DNA of 64,000 nucleotides from Ruminococcus sp. (GCA_020024635.1 JAHHTL010000006.1:5094-69093); one strand, 5' to 3'; counted from the first letter of the stretch, positions 1-9,363 are shown. Numbers and translations are program-made. The notes: generated by a model not told the origin, from the letters alone.

Positions 1-2607
1 CATCTGGGTATATTTTTCTAATTTATCTTTTTCTTCCTGAACTTTTGACTCTGGAGCTTTGCTAACAAATCTTTCATTTGAAAGCATTCCTTTTGCCCTT
101 GCAATTTCCTTTGTCAACTTTTCTTCTTCTTTTTTTAGTCGTTCCTTCTCTTGTTCAAAATCTACAAGATCTTCTAACGGAAGATATACGGTTGCGTCTG
201 CGACTACAACGGAAACTGCGTTCTCTGCGATTCCTTCCTTGCTGTCACCGATCACAATTTCCGTAGCGCTCATAAGCGGAAGTACAGAATCTATCAACAC
301 CTTAAATCCGGCTCTTAATTCCTCTTTTTCGGTTACAATAAATACTTTTGTTTTACGATTGTTTGCAACATTCATCTCTGCACGAATATTACGAATACCA
401 CGAATGACTTCTTTCATATGATCCATGATATTTTCTTCTTTCCCAAAGTGGAATTCTTCTTTGTATACTGGCCAGCTTGACATCATAAGTGACTCTTCCT
501 CTGGTACAAGTGCATTGTAGATTTCCTCTGTAACAAATGGCATAAATGGATGTAACATCTTAAGCCCTTGTCCTAATACATGCTTCAATGTCCAAAGAGC
601 ACTATTGGCCGCCTGTGGATTTTCATCTTTGTGATAGATTCTAAATTTTGCAACCTCTATATACCAATCACAGAATTCATCCCATATAAAATCGTAAACT
701 TTTTGAACCGCAATACCAAGCTCAAATTTGTCCATATTATCGGTTACGTCTTTAATTAAAGAATTTACTTTTGATATGATCCATTTATCCGCTACTTCCA
801 GCTCTGAAAGTTCTGGTTGTGTCAACTTCTCATTTTCAATGTTCATCAAAATAAATCGTGATGCATTCCATACTTTGTTTGCAAAATTTCTACTTGATTC
901 TACTCGTTCATTGTAGAAACGCATATCATTTCCAGGTGCATTTCCTGTTACCAGTGTAAGTCTTAATGCATCTGCACCATATTGGTCAATAATTTCAAGA
1001 GGATCAATTCCATTTCCTAAGGATTTGCTCATCTTACGTCCTTGAGAATCTCTTACAAGTCCATGAATCAATACTGTATGGAATGGTGATTTACCAGTAT
1101 GAGCGTATCCAGAAAATACCATACGAATTACCCAGAAGAAAATAATATCATACCCTGTAACAAGTACATCTGTCGGATAAAAATAATCAAGATCCTCCGT
1201 CTTTTCAGGCCATCCAAGTGTTGAAAACGGCCAAAGTGCAGAACTAAACCAAGTATCTAGGGTATCTTCGTCCTGTGTAAAATGTGTACAACCGCAATGT
1301 GGACAAGTTTCTGGCATTTCTCTTGCTACTACAAATTCTCCACACGCATCACAGTAGTAGGCTGGAATCCGATGTCCCCACCAAATCTGCCTAGAGATAC
1401 ACCAATCTTTAATATTTTCGAGCCAGTGAAGATAAATTTTATCAAAACGTTCTGGAACAAACTTTAATTCTCCTGATTTGAGCGCTTGAATTGCTGGTTT
1501 TGCAAGTTCTTCCATTTTCACAAACCATTGCTGTTTGATAAGTGGCTCCACTGTTGTACCACAACGATCATGGGTACCTACATTGTGAGAATGTGGAACA
1601 ACTTTTACAAGGTAACCTTCCTTCTCTAAATCCGCAACAATCGCTTTTCTTGCTTCATAGCGCTCCATTCCTGCATATTTTCCACCTTTTTCGTTAATTG
1701 TTGCATCGTCATTCATGATATTGATTTCTGGAAGATTGTGTCGTTTTCCAACTTCAAAGTCATTTGGATCGTGTGATGGTGTGATTTTCACTGCTCCTGT
1801 TCCAAATTCTTTATCTACATAATAATCTGCAACAATTGGAATCTCTCTGTTTACAAGAGGAAGCATTACATGCTTTCCTACAATATCCTTGTATCTTTCA
1901 TCCTCTGGATGCACTGCAATCGCAGAATCTCCTAGCATGGTTTCCGGACGTGTTGTGGCAATTTCAAGGAAACGATCTGTTCCTACGATCGGATATTTGA
2001 TATGCCAGAAATTACCCTCTTGCTCTTCATGCTCTACCTCTGCATCTGATAAAGAAGTTTTACATACCGGACACCAGTTAATGATTCTAGATCCTTTATA
2101 AATATAACCTTTTTCATAGAGGCTTATAAACACTTCTTCTACCGCTTTGGAGCATCCTTCGTCCATTGTAAATCTTTCTCGATCCCAATCACATGAAATA
2201 CCAAGTTTTTTCAATTGATTTTCAATCGTACCTGCATACTCTTCTTTCCACTGCCATGTACGTTCAAGGAAGCCTTCTCTTCCTAATTCTTTTTTATCAA
2301 TTCCTTCCTCTTTTAACTGATTTGTAACCTTCACTTCTGTAGAAATGGCTGCATGGTCCGTTCCCGGAATCCATAGTGCATTATACCCTTCCATTCTTTT
2401 ATAACGAATCAAAATATCTTGAAGTGTATTGTCAAGTGCATGTCCCATGTGCAGTTTTCCAGTAATGTTCGGTGGTGGCATTACAGTCGTAAACGGTTTT
2501 TTACTTCGATCTACTTCTGCATGAAAATATTTATTCTCACACCATCTTTCGTACATTCTATCTTCGATTTCTTTTGGATTGTAAGTCTTTGTCAGTTCTT
2601 TACTCAT
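1..2607 (-). CDS. valS: Valine--tRNA ligase (C-terminal end outside window)
   Basis: Charges tRNA-Val with valine in the cytoplasm. The frame is open from ATG at 2607 to base 1, giving 869 codons; the family is usually about 880 residues, so only the last few residues of the C-terminal coiled coil are missing. Seen: the class I HIGH motif as HMGHA after PPPNITGKL near residue 45, the KMSKS signature (GRKMSKSLGN) near residue 525, the CDAC/CPHC zinc-like pairs of the central domain, and a charged coiled coil rich in Glu and Lys at the end. The start has AGGAGG-type sequence (GGAGGAAAAT) just upstream and follows the T-box leader. Regulation is by uncharged tRNA-Val through that leader. Confidence 0.97.
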   Translation of the reverse strand, partial: MSKELTKTYNPKEIEDRMYERWCENKYFHAEVDRSKKPFTTVMPPPNITGKLHMGHALDNTLQDILIRYKRMEGYNALWIPGTDHAAISTEVKVTNQLKEEGIDKKELGREGFLERTWQWKEEYAGTIENQLKKLGISCDWDRERFTMDEGCSKAVEEVFISLYEKGYIYKGSRIINWCPVCKTSLSDAEVEHEEQEGNFWHIKYPIVGTDRFLEIATTRPETMLGDSAIAVHPEDERYKDIVGKHVMLPLVNREIPIVADYYVDKEFGTGAVKITPSHDPNDFEVGKRHNLPEINIMNDDATINEKGGKYAGMERYEARKAIVADLEKEGYLVKVVPHSHNVGTHDRCGTTVEPLIKQQWFVKMEELAKPAIQALKSGELKFVPERFDKIYLHWLENIKDWCISRQIWWGHRIPAYYCDACGEFVVAREMPETCPHCGCTHFTQDEDTLDTWFSSALWPFSTLGWPEKTEDLDYFYPTDVLVTGYDIIFFWVIRMVFSGYAHTGKSPFHTVLIHGLVRDSQGRKMSKSLGNGIDPLEIIDQYGADALRLTLVTGNAPGNDMRFYNERVESSRNFANKVWNASRFILMNIENEKLTQPELSELEVADKWIISKVNSLIKDVTDNMDKFELGIAVQKVYDFIWDEFCDWYIEVAKFRIYHKDENPQAANSALWTLKHVLGQGLKMLHPFMPFVTEEIYNALVPEEESLMMSSWPVYKEEFHFGKEENIMDHMKEVIRGIRNIRAEMNVANNRKTKVFIVTEKEELRAGFKVLIDSVLPLMSATEIVIGDSKEGIAENAVSVVVADATVYLPLEDLVDFEQEKERLKKEEEKLTKEIARAKGMLSNERFVSKAPESKVQEEKDKLEKYTQM

Positions 2608-2668
2608 ATTTTCCTCCTTTTCGTCGGTAAAGCACTTTTATTTTTTAGAAAACATTCTAAAAATAAAA

Positions 2669-2938
2669 AACCCTTTACAGTCTCTGTAAAGGGCGTATTT
2701 CACGCGGTACCACCTTATTTCACATCTAACCAATGGTCAGATCTCTCTTAAGTTCTATAACGGGAACAACGCCGAAACTCCTTACTTCTCTATGTTCTGG
2801 AGCCTGGTTCCGAAGCTACCTTCCATAATTCCACACTGAAATCATCTTGCAGCCGATGGATGATTCTCTCTGACAGTTCTCCTTATGTACTCCTCTTCAT
2901 CTTAACCTTTTTCTATACTATCATCAATTTTAATTAGC
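2669..2938 (-). promoter_or_regulatory. T-box leader of valS
   Basis: Reading the minus strand, the leader has the conserved T-box segment AAGGTGGTACCGCG (2702-2715), which pairs with the tRNA acceptor end, followed by a terminator hairpin of ten base pairs (2671-2680 with 2684-2693) and a U run. The upstream part has the AGAGAG and GGAAGGTAGC elements of clostridial stem I. The likely specifier is GUA (2817-2819), a valine codon, which matches the downstream gene. Uncharged tRNA-Val should favour the antiterminator. Stem I limits are approximate. Confidence 0.93.
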
Positions 2939-2944
2939 TTCTTT

Positions 2945-2973
2945 ATAATAACTTTCTCTTGTTCTTTTGTCAA
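2945..2973 (-). promoter_or_regulatory. valS T-box promoter
   Basis: Minus-strand TTGACA (2968-2973), 17-base spacer, TATTAT (2945-2950). Transcription would begin near 2938, just ahead of the T-box stem I. Confidence 0.75.
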
Positions 2974-3018
2974 GCTAGTTCATGGAATCTTAACACATTT
3001 GATGCGCTCTTTCTCTTG

Positions 3019-3789
3019 CTATTTATTCAGATCCAAAATAAGTTTTACAATGGAATATCCATAGCTTTCCGCCGTTGCCCATCCAGTTCCTTCTGGATTT
3101 TCTTTTTGCCCAAGCCATTCTACATACGGTGCGCAGCCTTTTTTTACATAATCATATCTAGTATCTACACACCCTTGATTTAAGTCTTCTTCTGTTGCAT
3201 AAGCTTTCAAATGTTGAATTTGTGCTCGTATCCCTGTCCGAACGTCTTCATAGCTTTCTCCTTTGACTCCTCCACCAGTCGTGCCGATTCCTGCAAAATT
3301 ATACTGTTCGATTGTAGAATCTCCTCCATAATTTAACCATCCCGTTTCAACCATAGTCTGGGCAAACGCCACTTCTGGGCGAACGCCTTCTGCCACCGCT
3401 TCTTCATAGTACATTTGGCAAAAGGTTTCCAGACTATCTGCTCCACCAGCACTTAATGCATCTTTGGGATATTCTCCCCCATTCTCCTTAAAAAATTCAA
3501 CCATTTTTTCCACAGTTACTGTACTTTTTCCCATGATCGGATAAAATCCATCTGTAGATGTTTCTTTGACTTCTTCCTTTTTTCTAGTTGGCTCTTCCTT
3601 TTTTCTTGCATTTTTATTTTCTTTTTCTGCCAATTTCACGATTTGCTCTTGTGTATCTTTATTTTTTTTCTCCGCTTTTTGAATAGCATCTTTCCTATTT
3701 CCAACCAATACTACAACTAAAATTAAAACAGCAAGTCCAATTTCTATCCAGAGTTTTATTTTTTCATATTTTTGTTCTTGATCATTCAT
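3019..3789 (-). CDS. Membrane-anchored glucosaminidase-domain protein
   Basis: Peptidoglycan hydrolase likely to cut N-acetylglucosaminyl bonds in the wall. Residues 1-12 are charged, 13-31 form one hydrophobic segment that should act as an uncleaved anchor, 32-75 are a Lys/Glu-rich linker, and about 100-256 match the glucosaminidase (lysozyme-like) domain. The pattern VAFAQTMVETGWLNYGG contains the expected catalytic Glu, and YNFAGIGTTGG and the YVEWLGQ region follow. A GAAGGG site lies nine bases before the ATG. Transcribed alone, with TATAAT on the minus strand at 3827-3832 but no clear -35. No SH3 or wall-binding repeats are seen. The substrate bond is inferred from the family. Confidence 0.85.
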   Translation of the reverse strand: MNDQEQKYEKIKLWIEIGLAVLILVVVLVGNRKDAIQKAEKKNKDTQEQIVKLAEKENKNARKKEEPTRKKEEVKETSTDGFYPIMGKSTVTVEKMVEFFKENGGEYPKDALSAGGADSLETFCQMYYEEAVAEGVRPEVAFAQTMVETGWLNYGGDSTIEQYNFAGIGTTGGGVKGESYEDVRTGIRAQIQHLKAYATEEDLNQGCVDTRYDYVKKGCAPYVEWLGQKENPEGTGWATAESYGYSIVKLILDLNK

Positions 3790-3874
3790 GTACGAAACCC
3801 TTCTTTGAATCCTATGTTACCCGCTTATTATATCCTATTCCACAATTGTTCTATTCATACCTATACTACCATAT

Positions 3875-3914
3875 AAAAAACGTCGGGTATAGTAAAAACT
3901 ACATCCGACGTTTT
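3875..3914 (-). terminator. Terminator after fucU
   Basis: Minus-strand hairpin AAAACGTCGG (3905-3914) with CCGACGTTTT (3877-3886), partly extended by imperfect pairing in the loop, ending in six T (3875-3880). It begins two bases after the fucU stop codon and closes the fucK-fucI-fucU unit. Confidence 0.88.
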
Positions 3915-3916
3915 GA

Positions 3917-4357
3917 TTATTCTACTACAACACCTTTTTGAAGCATGATGTTTGCATATAATGCTTTTTCACTTGTAGCGATGATTGCATATACATCTTT
4001 TGTTTCATCGTAAAACTTAAAACGTTCAATGTTGCCAACCGCTTCTGCTCCTCTTGTATCGTATTTTGCCACGATTTCTTTGTAGGTATCCCAAATTGGT
4101 GTTTCTACAGTATCTCCCGGAACAACTTCCATAAGGTTAACTGGTTTTTCTGTGTAGGTATCCAATGGAAATACTTGAAGAATTGCATCTAGAATTTCAG
4201 GTACTCCATGTCCATCCATACGAATAACAATTGCATCTTTTCCCATAGACTCAGCCGGAAAATTTCCATCTGATATTACAAGACGATCGCTATGTCCCAT
4301 TTCACATAATACTTTTAACAATTCTGGAGATAAAATTGGTGGTATTCCTTTTAACAT
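3917..4357 (-). CDS. fucU: L-fucose mutarotase (RbsD/FucU family)
   Basis: Interconverts the alpha and beta anomers of L-fucose, supplying the anomer used by the isomerase. The 146-residue protein has the family start LKGIPPILSPELLKVLCEMGHSD, in which the GHSD His is the conserved catalytic residue, and the later RFKFYDETKDVYAIIAT segment of the FucU branch. Two in-frame ATGs exist; the second (4357) is chosen because AGGAGG (4366-4371) is eight bases away, whereas the first is only two bases from it. Last gene of the fucK-fucI-fucU unit, separated from fucI by a 12-bp hairpin. RbsD (pyranase) is the alternative, but the fucI neighbour favours fucose. Confidence 0.93.
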   Translation of the reverse strand: MLKGIPPILSPELLKVLCEMGHSDRLVISDGNFPAESMGKDAIVIRMDGHGVPEILDAILQVFPLDTYTEKPVNLMEVVPGDTVETPIWDTYKEIVAKYDTRGAEAVGNIERFKFYDETKDVYAIIATSEKALYANIMLQKGVVVE

Positions 4358-4400
4358 GATCATATCCTCCTATTTAATAGAAATATTGTACTCTTTTGGC

Positions 4401-4435
4401 GCAAAGAGTGCCATGTGAATACAGGCACTCTTTGC
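4401..4435. repeat. Perfect 12-bp hairpin between fucI and fucU
   Basis: GCAAAGAGTGCC (4401-4412) and its exact complement (4424-4435) with an 11-base loop. In the direction of transcription (minus) it is not followed by a U run, so it is not a typical terminator. It may be a processing site or an mRNA-stabilising stem between the two genes. Confidence 0.8.
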
Positions 4436-4495
4436 TTTTGATAGGTATTAGTTTTATTAGGAATCCCAAACGGGATTTTCGACATTCACTACAAA

Positions 4496-6298
4496 CTATT
4501 TGATAGTTTTGTACATTGGTCCATATGCCTGGCAAGCTCTGTAATCCTGTCCTTCTTTGTCCTGTCCAAATGCATTCCAGCAAGATGGTCTAAAGATATC
4601 TTCTTCTGGAACATTGTGCATAGCAACTGGAATTCTTAAGATTGAGCAAAGTGTAATAAGATCTGCACCAATATGACCATAGCTGATTGCACCGTGGTTT
4701 GCTCCCCAGTTATTCATTACATCGTATGCTGTTTTGAATGCACCTTCTCCAGTAACTCTTGGAACGAACCATGTTGATGGCCATGTGTAATCTGTTCTCT
4801 TCCATAAGTATTCATCTACTTCTTCTGGAAGTTCTACTGACCATCCCTCACAAATCTGAAGCATTGGTCCTAAGTTCTTAACAAGGTTCAATCTGATCAT
4901 TGTCATTGGCATCTCAACATCTGTTTTGAATCTAGAAGAGAATCCACCGCCTCTAAAATATCCAAGGTCAGCATAGTTCCATGTTGTATTTTCCATGATT
5001 GCATCTTGATCTGCTTCTGTAATTTCATACCAAGGTTTCATGCATCTATTTCCTTCTGCGTCTCTTGCCTGTCCGTTTGCATCAAGACAGCAAGCACCAG
5101 AGTTGATCAAGTGGATAAATCCGTTTGCATCTTTCGCATGTCCTTCTAATTCGTATCCTGTTGTTCTCTTAACAGCTTCTGGGCTCCAGTATGTACGAAC
5201 ATCTGCAAACATCTGAGCAGAATTTGTAAGAAGTTTAGAGAACATCATTCCAAGTCCATTCAAAATGTCATTTTCTGTTGCAAGAATGTATGGCTCTCTT
5301 GCTCCATTCCAGTCAAATGAAGTATTTAACATTGCTTCTGTAAAGTCAGCGTTTGGATAGAAGTCTGTCCACTGTCTTTGTCCCTGGAAACCAGCTGCAA
5401 GAGCGTTGTGTCCAACCATCTCTTCTTCGCATCCCTCTGGAAGGTTTTTGTTACCATTCATAAGGTCTTTTACAATACACATCATCTTAACAGTGAATTC
5501 CCAATCCTGTTCTTTTTCTTCAGGAGTTCTCTGGAATTCTTCACTGTTCTTATCAAATCCCATTTTACATTTTTCTTTTGTCCAAGCAAGTGCTTTTTGG
5601 AATTCCTCTTCATCGTAAATGTTATTTGTCATACGACGAATGATTTCAACCTCATCAACAGATTCTACTCTCATGCCAAGGTATTCTTCAATAAATGCTG
5701 GGTCCAAAATAGATCCGCCAATTCCCATACAAATGGAACCAATCTGTAAGTAAGATTTACCTCTCATTGTTGCAGCAGCTACAGAAGCACGTCCGAATCT
5801 TAATAATTTTTCTTTTACATCAGCTGGAATTTCTGCGTCATCCGCCTCTGTAACCTCATGTCCGTAGATTCCAAATGCTGGAAGTCCTTTTTGTGCATGT
5901 GTAGCAAGTACAGACGCAAGGTACACAGCTCCTGGTCTTTCTGTTCCGTTAAATCCCCATACAGCTTTGATCGTCATTGGATCCATATCCATTGTCTCAG
6001 CGCCGTAGCACCAGCAAGGAGTAACAGTCAGTGTAATATCAACGCCTTCTTTTCTGAATTTTTCAGCACAAGCTGCAGATTCTGTAACACGTCCGATTGT
6101 TGTGTCGGCGATAACAACTTTTACAGGTTCCCCATTTGAGTATTTTAAGTTATCTGTAAATAATTTCGCTGCTGATTTTGCCATGTTCATTGTCTGTTCT
6201 TCCAGACCTTCACGAATTTTATATACTCCTCTACGTCCGTCGATTGTTGGTCTAATACCGATTACTGGGTAACCACCGATAAGTCTTGATTCTGCCAT
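4496..6298 (-). CDS. fucI: L-fucose isomerase
   Basis: Converts L-fucose to L-fuculose (it may also take D-arabinose) in the cytoplasm, using Mn2+. The 600-residue length fits the family (about 590). Seen: the N-terminal RLIGGYPVIGIRPTIDGRR signature, the VTPCWCYG segment, the conserved YLQIGSICMGIGG and AGFQGQRQWTDFYPNAD regions, and the C-terminal YTWPSTWFVPRVTGEGAF segment. ATG at 6298 has GGAGGA-type sequence upstream. It lies 18 bases after the kinase gene and should share its mRNA. No rhamnose isomerase gene is present, so fucose is the most likely sugar of this locus. Confidence 0.97.
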   Translation of the reverse strand: MAESRLIGGYPVIGIRPTIDGRRGVYKIREGLEEQTMNMAKSAAKLFTDNLKYSNGEPVKVVIADTTIGRVTESAACAEKFRKEGVDITLTVTPCWCYGAETMDMDPMTIKAVWGFNGTERPGAVYLASVLATHAQKGLPAFGIYGHEVTEADDAEIPADVKEKLLRFGRASVAAATMRGKSYLQIGSICMGIGGSILDPAFIEEYLGMRVESVDEVEIIRRMTNNIYDEEEFQKALAWTKEKCKMGFDKNSEEFQRTPEEKEQDWEFTVKMMCIVKDLMNGNKNLPEGCEEEMVGHNALAAGFQGQRQWTDFYPNADFTEAMLNTSFDWNGAREPYILATENDILNGLGMMFSKLLTNSAQMFADVRTYWSPEAVKRTTGYELEGHAKDANGFIHLINSGACCLDANGQARDAEGNRCMKPWYEITEADQDAIMENTTWNYADLGYFRGGGFSSRFKTDVEMPMTMIRLNLVKNLGPMLQICEGWSVELPEEVDEYLWKRTDYTWPSTWFVPRVTGEGAFKTAYDVMNNWGANHGAISYGHIGADLITLCSILRIPVAMHNVPEEDIFRPSCWNAFGQDKEGQDYRACQAYGPMYKTIK

Positions 6299-6316
6299 TT
6301 CTTATCTCCTCCTTAA

Positions 6317-7792
6317 TTATTGAATAAATGTTTTAAATTTCTCATATGCCGCATTCCACTTTTCAGCATCTTGTGGAAGATAGTCATATGTTGTTTCTGA
6401 ATTTGCAATGATCGCTCTTGCTTCTTTCATGTCCTTGATCTCACCAAGGGCCATAAACTGAACCGCAATATTTCCAAGTGCTGTCGCTTCAATTGGACCT
6501 GCGACTACTTTTCGTCCGCTTGCCCCTGCTGTCATCTGGCACAGCAATTTACTTTGGATTCCTCCACCAATCATATGGATAGTGTCATAATGCTTTCCTG
6601 TACATTCTTCAATCTGCTCAAGTGCATATCTATATTTCATAGCAAGACTCTGATTGATACAGCACATAATCTCCCCGATTGTTTCTGGAACCTTCTGTCC
6701 TGTCTTGCGACAAAATTCTCTGATTCTCTCTGGAATATTTCCAGCCGGAACAAATTCTGGTGCATCTGGATCAATAAAGCTCTGGAATGGCTCTACTTTC
6801 TGTGCCATCTGCTCCAATTCCCCGAATGAGAATTCCTGTCCTTCGCGAATCCACTGTCTTCTACTTTCTTGTGCAAGCCAAAGTCCAATAATATTTTTCA
6901 GAAGTGTAGTAGTGTCTCCATAACCACCTTCATTGCTGACATTACACTTCAATGATTTTTCTCCGATCACCGGTGCTTTTAACTCCGTGCCAAATAAGCT
7001 CCATGTACCACAGCTGATAAACATAAGATCATCTGCCTGTGTTGGTACAGATACAACTGCACTTTGTGTATCATGACTGGCTACTGCTACCACCTTCGCC
7101 GGTGTAATTCCAAGTTCGTCACAAATCTGGTCACTTAACTGTCCTACAACTGTACCACTTGGAACAATCTCTGGGAAAATATCCTTAGGAATCTGAAGTG
7201 CATCCATGATTTTCTCAGACCACTCTTTGTTAGCAGCATCCATAAGCTGTGTCGTTGTGGCCATTGTGTATTCAGCCTTTTTCTCTCCTGTTAAGAAATA
7301 GTTGAATAAATCTGGGGTTAATAAAAGTTTATCGACTCTTTCAAGAAGCCATGGTCTATTTTTAACAATAGAATAAAGTTGGAAAATAGTATTGAAATTT
7401 TCAAATTGATTTCCTGTAAGTTTATACAACTCATCTTTCGGAATCTCTTTAAATACTTCTTCCTGCATACCAAGTGTTCTGTCATCTCTATAGTGTACTG
7501 CACTTTCTAGCAAAACACCTTGCTCATCTAACAGTCCAAAATCAACTCCCCATGTATCTATACCGATACTTTCAAATCCACCTTTTTGTTTTGCCTTGAT
7601 GATTCCTTGTTTGATTTCAAAAAATTGTCTAAGCGTATCCCAGTACATTGTCTTTCCGATAATAACCGGATCGTTGGAGAAGCGATGAACTTCTTCCATC
7701 TTGATTTTTCCATCTTCCAAAGTACCTATGATCGCACGTCCGCTTGAAGCTCCAAAATCGAATGCAAGTACCTGTTTCTTTTCGTTACTCAC
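6317..7792 (-). CDS. fucK: Fuculokinase/rhamnulokinase (FGGY kinase)
   Basis: Phosphorylates L-fuculose (by context) to L-fuculose-1-phosphate. FGGY kinase: the N-terminal lobe has AFDFGASSGRAIIG near residue 10 and the SIGIDTWGVDFGLLD motif near 80, both typical of the RhaB branch, and the C-terminal lobe has the ATP-site segments ASHDTQSAV and HMIGGGIQSKLL. The start chosen is GTG at 7792, with GGAGG seven bases upstream; a TTG six codons earlier would overlap this binding site. 491 residues, normal length. First gene of the fuc unit, divergent from the AraC regulator. The sequence alone leans towards RhaB; the fucI and fucU neighbours give the fucose assignment. Confidence 0.85.
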   Translation of the reverse strand: MSNEKKQVLAFDFGASSGRAIIGTLEDGKIKMEEVHRFSNDPVIIGKTMYWDTLRQFFEIKQGIIKAKQKGGFESIGIDTWGVDFGLLDEQGVLLESAVHYRDDRTLGMQEEVFKEIPKDELYKLTGNQFENFNTIFQLYSIVKNRPWLLERVDKLLLTPDLFNYFLTGEKKAEYTMATTTQLMDAANKEWSEKIMDALQIPKDIFPEIVPSGTVVGQLSDQICDELGITPAKVVAVASHDTQSAVVSVPTQADDLMFISCGTWSLFGTELKAPVIGEKSLKCNVSNEGGYGDTTTLLKNIIGLWLAQESRRQWIREGQEFSFGELEQMAQKVEPFQSFIDPDAPEFVPAGNIPERIREFCRKTGQKVPETIGEIMCCINQSLAMKYRYALEQIEECTGKHYDTIHMIGGGIQSKLLCQMTAGASGRKVVAGPIEATALGNIAVQFMALGEIKDMKEARAIIANSETTYDYLPQDAEKWNAAYEKFKTFIQ

Positions 7793-7815
7793 GCATGTTC
7801 CTCCTTCCAAAGCTC

Positions 7816-7844
7816 AATGTATATGCTTTGCTTTCTATCGTCAA
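7816..7844 (-). promoter_or_regulatory. fucK-fucI-fucU promoter
   Basis: Minus-strand TTGACG (7839-7844), 17 bases, TACATT (7816-7821); the leader to the GTG start would be under 20 bases. A palindromic element AACAT-N4-ATGTT (7845-7858) touches the -35, a position that suits an AraC-type activator. Weak -10, so activation is likely needed. Confidence 0.55.
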
Positions 7845-7900
7845 AACATATCGATGTTACATTCATCCATATATCCTGCCTCACTAATTGTATTTTAACA

Positions 7901-7930
7901 TTGCTTCTAGAAATATACTTGTGCTATAAT
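7901..7930 (+). promoter_or_regulatory. Promoter of the AraC regulator gene
   Basis: TTGCTT (7901-7906), 18 bases, TATAAT (7925-7930), 38 bases before the ATG. It is divergent from the fucK promoter, with about 56 bases between the two -35 boxes. Confidence 0.7.
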
Positions 7931-7967
7931 AGTAAAAAATATAACAATATTCACTTTTAGGAGAGTT

Positions 7968-8816
7968 ATGCAATACATAAATTATCGAGAAAGCAGACAA
8001 AGGGGAACATTGGACTTTCCCTTCGAGTATCATCATGTTACCCCTACCCATCCACAATATAATATGTCCCTCCACTGGCATGTAGAATTCGAACTAATTC
8101 GTATCTTAAGTGGACAGCTTTTATTAACAATTGACGAAAATGAATATACCGTTACATCGGGCAGTACTATCCTTATTCCAGCAGGATGTGTACACTCTGG
8201 TGTGCCGGATCATTGCATTTATGAATGTATTGTCTTTGATATCAATGCATTCCTTAGTAAAAATGACTCCTGTTGTAAGCTTGTTCAACGGATCAGTGAC
8301 CACGAGATCGAACCGCATTTTGTATATTCTCAAACTTGTAACGATATCCACCAAATTACATGGTGCCTATTTGACGCAATTGCTTCCAAAGTGGAAGGCT
8401 ATGAACTCATTGTTCTTGGAGCTTTTTATCATTTATTTGGATTGATATATTCCAAAGGCTATTACCATACCGTTTCCTCGCAGCTTTCCAGAAATCATAA
8501 GCGCATTGTACAACTTAAGTCCGCTCTTGAATTTATGGAGTCCTCCTACAATCGTCAAATCACACTGGAAGACATCGCAAATGTAGTCAACATGTCCCCG
8601 AAATACTTTTGTCGCTTTTTCCAAGAAATGACACACCGCACTCCTATCGACTATTTAAACTATTATCGGATAGAACGTGCGTGTTATTTACTTCTTACCA
8701 CAGATCAATCTATTACAGAAGTTGCATTCAACTCTGGTTTTAATGACCTTAGTTATTTTATAAAAACATTTAAACGATACAAAGGAACTACTCCAAAAAA
8801 ATACTTGAAAGTTTAA
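7968..8816 (+). CDS. AraC-family regulator, probable fucose activator
   Basis: DNA-binding regulator of 282 residues. The N-terminal half (about 25-110) is a cupin-like sugar-sensing domain with the pattern HWHVEFELIRILSG and the GSTILIPAGCVHSG barrel motif. The C-terminal hundred residues carry the two helix-turn-helix motifs of the family (ITLEDIANVVNMSPKYFCRFF and SITEVAFNSGFNDLSYFIKTF) and end in the usual GTTPKKY. Start ATG with TAGGAGAG upstream. It is divergent from the fucK promoter and ends in a strong terminator, so it probably senses fucose or a phosphorylated intermediate and activates the fuc genes. The ligand is inferred from context. Confidence 0.88.
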   Translation: MQYINYRESRQRGTLDFPFEYHHVTPTHPQYNMSLHWHVEFELIRILSGQLLLTIDENEYTVTSGSTILIPAGCVHSGVPDHCIYECIVFDINAFLSKNDSCCKLVQRISDHEIEPHFVYSQTCNDIHQITWCLFDAIASKVEGYELIVLGAFYHLFGLIYSKGYYHTVSSQLSRNHKRIVQLKSALEFMESSYNRQITLEDIANVVNMSPKYFCRFFQEMTHRTPIDYLNYYRIERACYLLLTTDQSITEVAFNSGFNDLSYFIKTFKRYKGTTPKKYLKV

Positions 8817-8819
8817 CGA

Positions 8820-8850
8820 GGCTGTATCTTTCGATACAGCCCCTGTTTTT
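8820..8850 (+). terminator. Terminator of the AraC regulator gene
   Basis: GGCTGTATC (8820-8828), TTTC loop, GATACAGCC (8833-8841), then CCTG and a T run to 8850. The T run overlaps the stop codon of the convergent gene. Confidence 0.9.
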
Positions 8851-9289
8851 AAAAAATACCAAATATTTTATTTCGAAAAGATCCATATAAAGTATCGTAA
8901 TCTGTGTATTGGATCTTACTATCTTTAAAACGCGTTCCCCATAACTCACATATTTTGTCAGCTATGGATTTGGCGTACTCACTTTCTATTTTTAATATCG
9001 TTGGGAACACATAATAAATCATAAAGAAATTTAAGTCTACCTGCACACTTGCCGGTACTTTTCCTTTTTTATTTGAAAAGTTTCTTTCTACAGCATTTAC
9101 AAATGTTTCAGCAATCTTAATTGCAGCGGTATCTTTCTCTTCTGCCTGTTCAATATAATTTTTCATTTCTTCAAAAAAATGACCGTTATTTTGTAAAAAA
9201 ACTTTGGTGTTCGCCTCATAGTTTTTCTTCTTTAAATGTGTCATCATTTTTTCTTTGTTTTCAAAAATTGTTTCAATTCCTTCAAGCAT
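8849..9289 (-). CDS. Conserved-looking protein of unknown function, 146 aa
   Basis: I do not recognise a family. The protein is soluble, charged and largely helical, with a Lys/Glu-rich N-terminal half (ENKEKMMTHLKKKNYEANTK) and a more hydrophobic stretch, VDLNFFMIYYVFPTILKIE, too polar at its edges to be a confident membrane segment. It ends with an aromatic tail. ATG at 9289 is chosen because AGGAGG sits six bases upstream; an in-frame ATG fifteen codons earlier has none. It stands alone between the AraC terminator and the ABC operon terminator. Good ribosome site and codon use suggest a real gene. Confidence 0.7.
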   Translation of the reverse strand: MLEGIETIFENKEKMMTHLKKKNYEANTKVFLQNNGHFFEEMKNYIEQAEEKDTAAIKIAETFVNAVERNFSNKKGKVPASVQVDLNFFMIYYVFPTILKIESEYAKSIADKICELWGTRFKDSKIQYTDYDTLYGSFRNKIFGIF

Positions 9290-9363
9290 ACTTTTCCTCC
9301 TAAAGCGAACAATCATCACCCAATCATTCTCCATATTTTATGAATTATTATAGCAGATATGGA

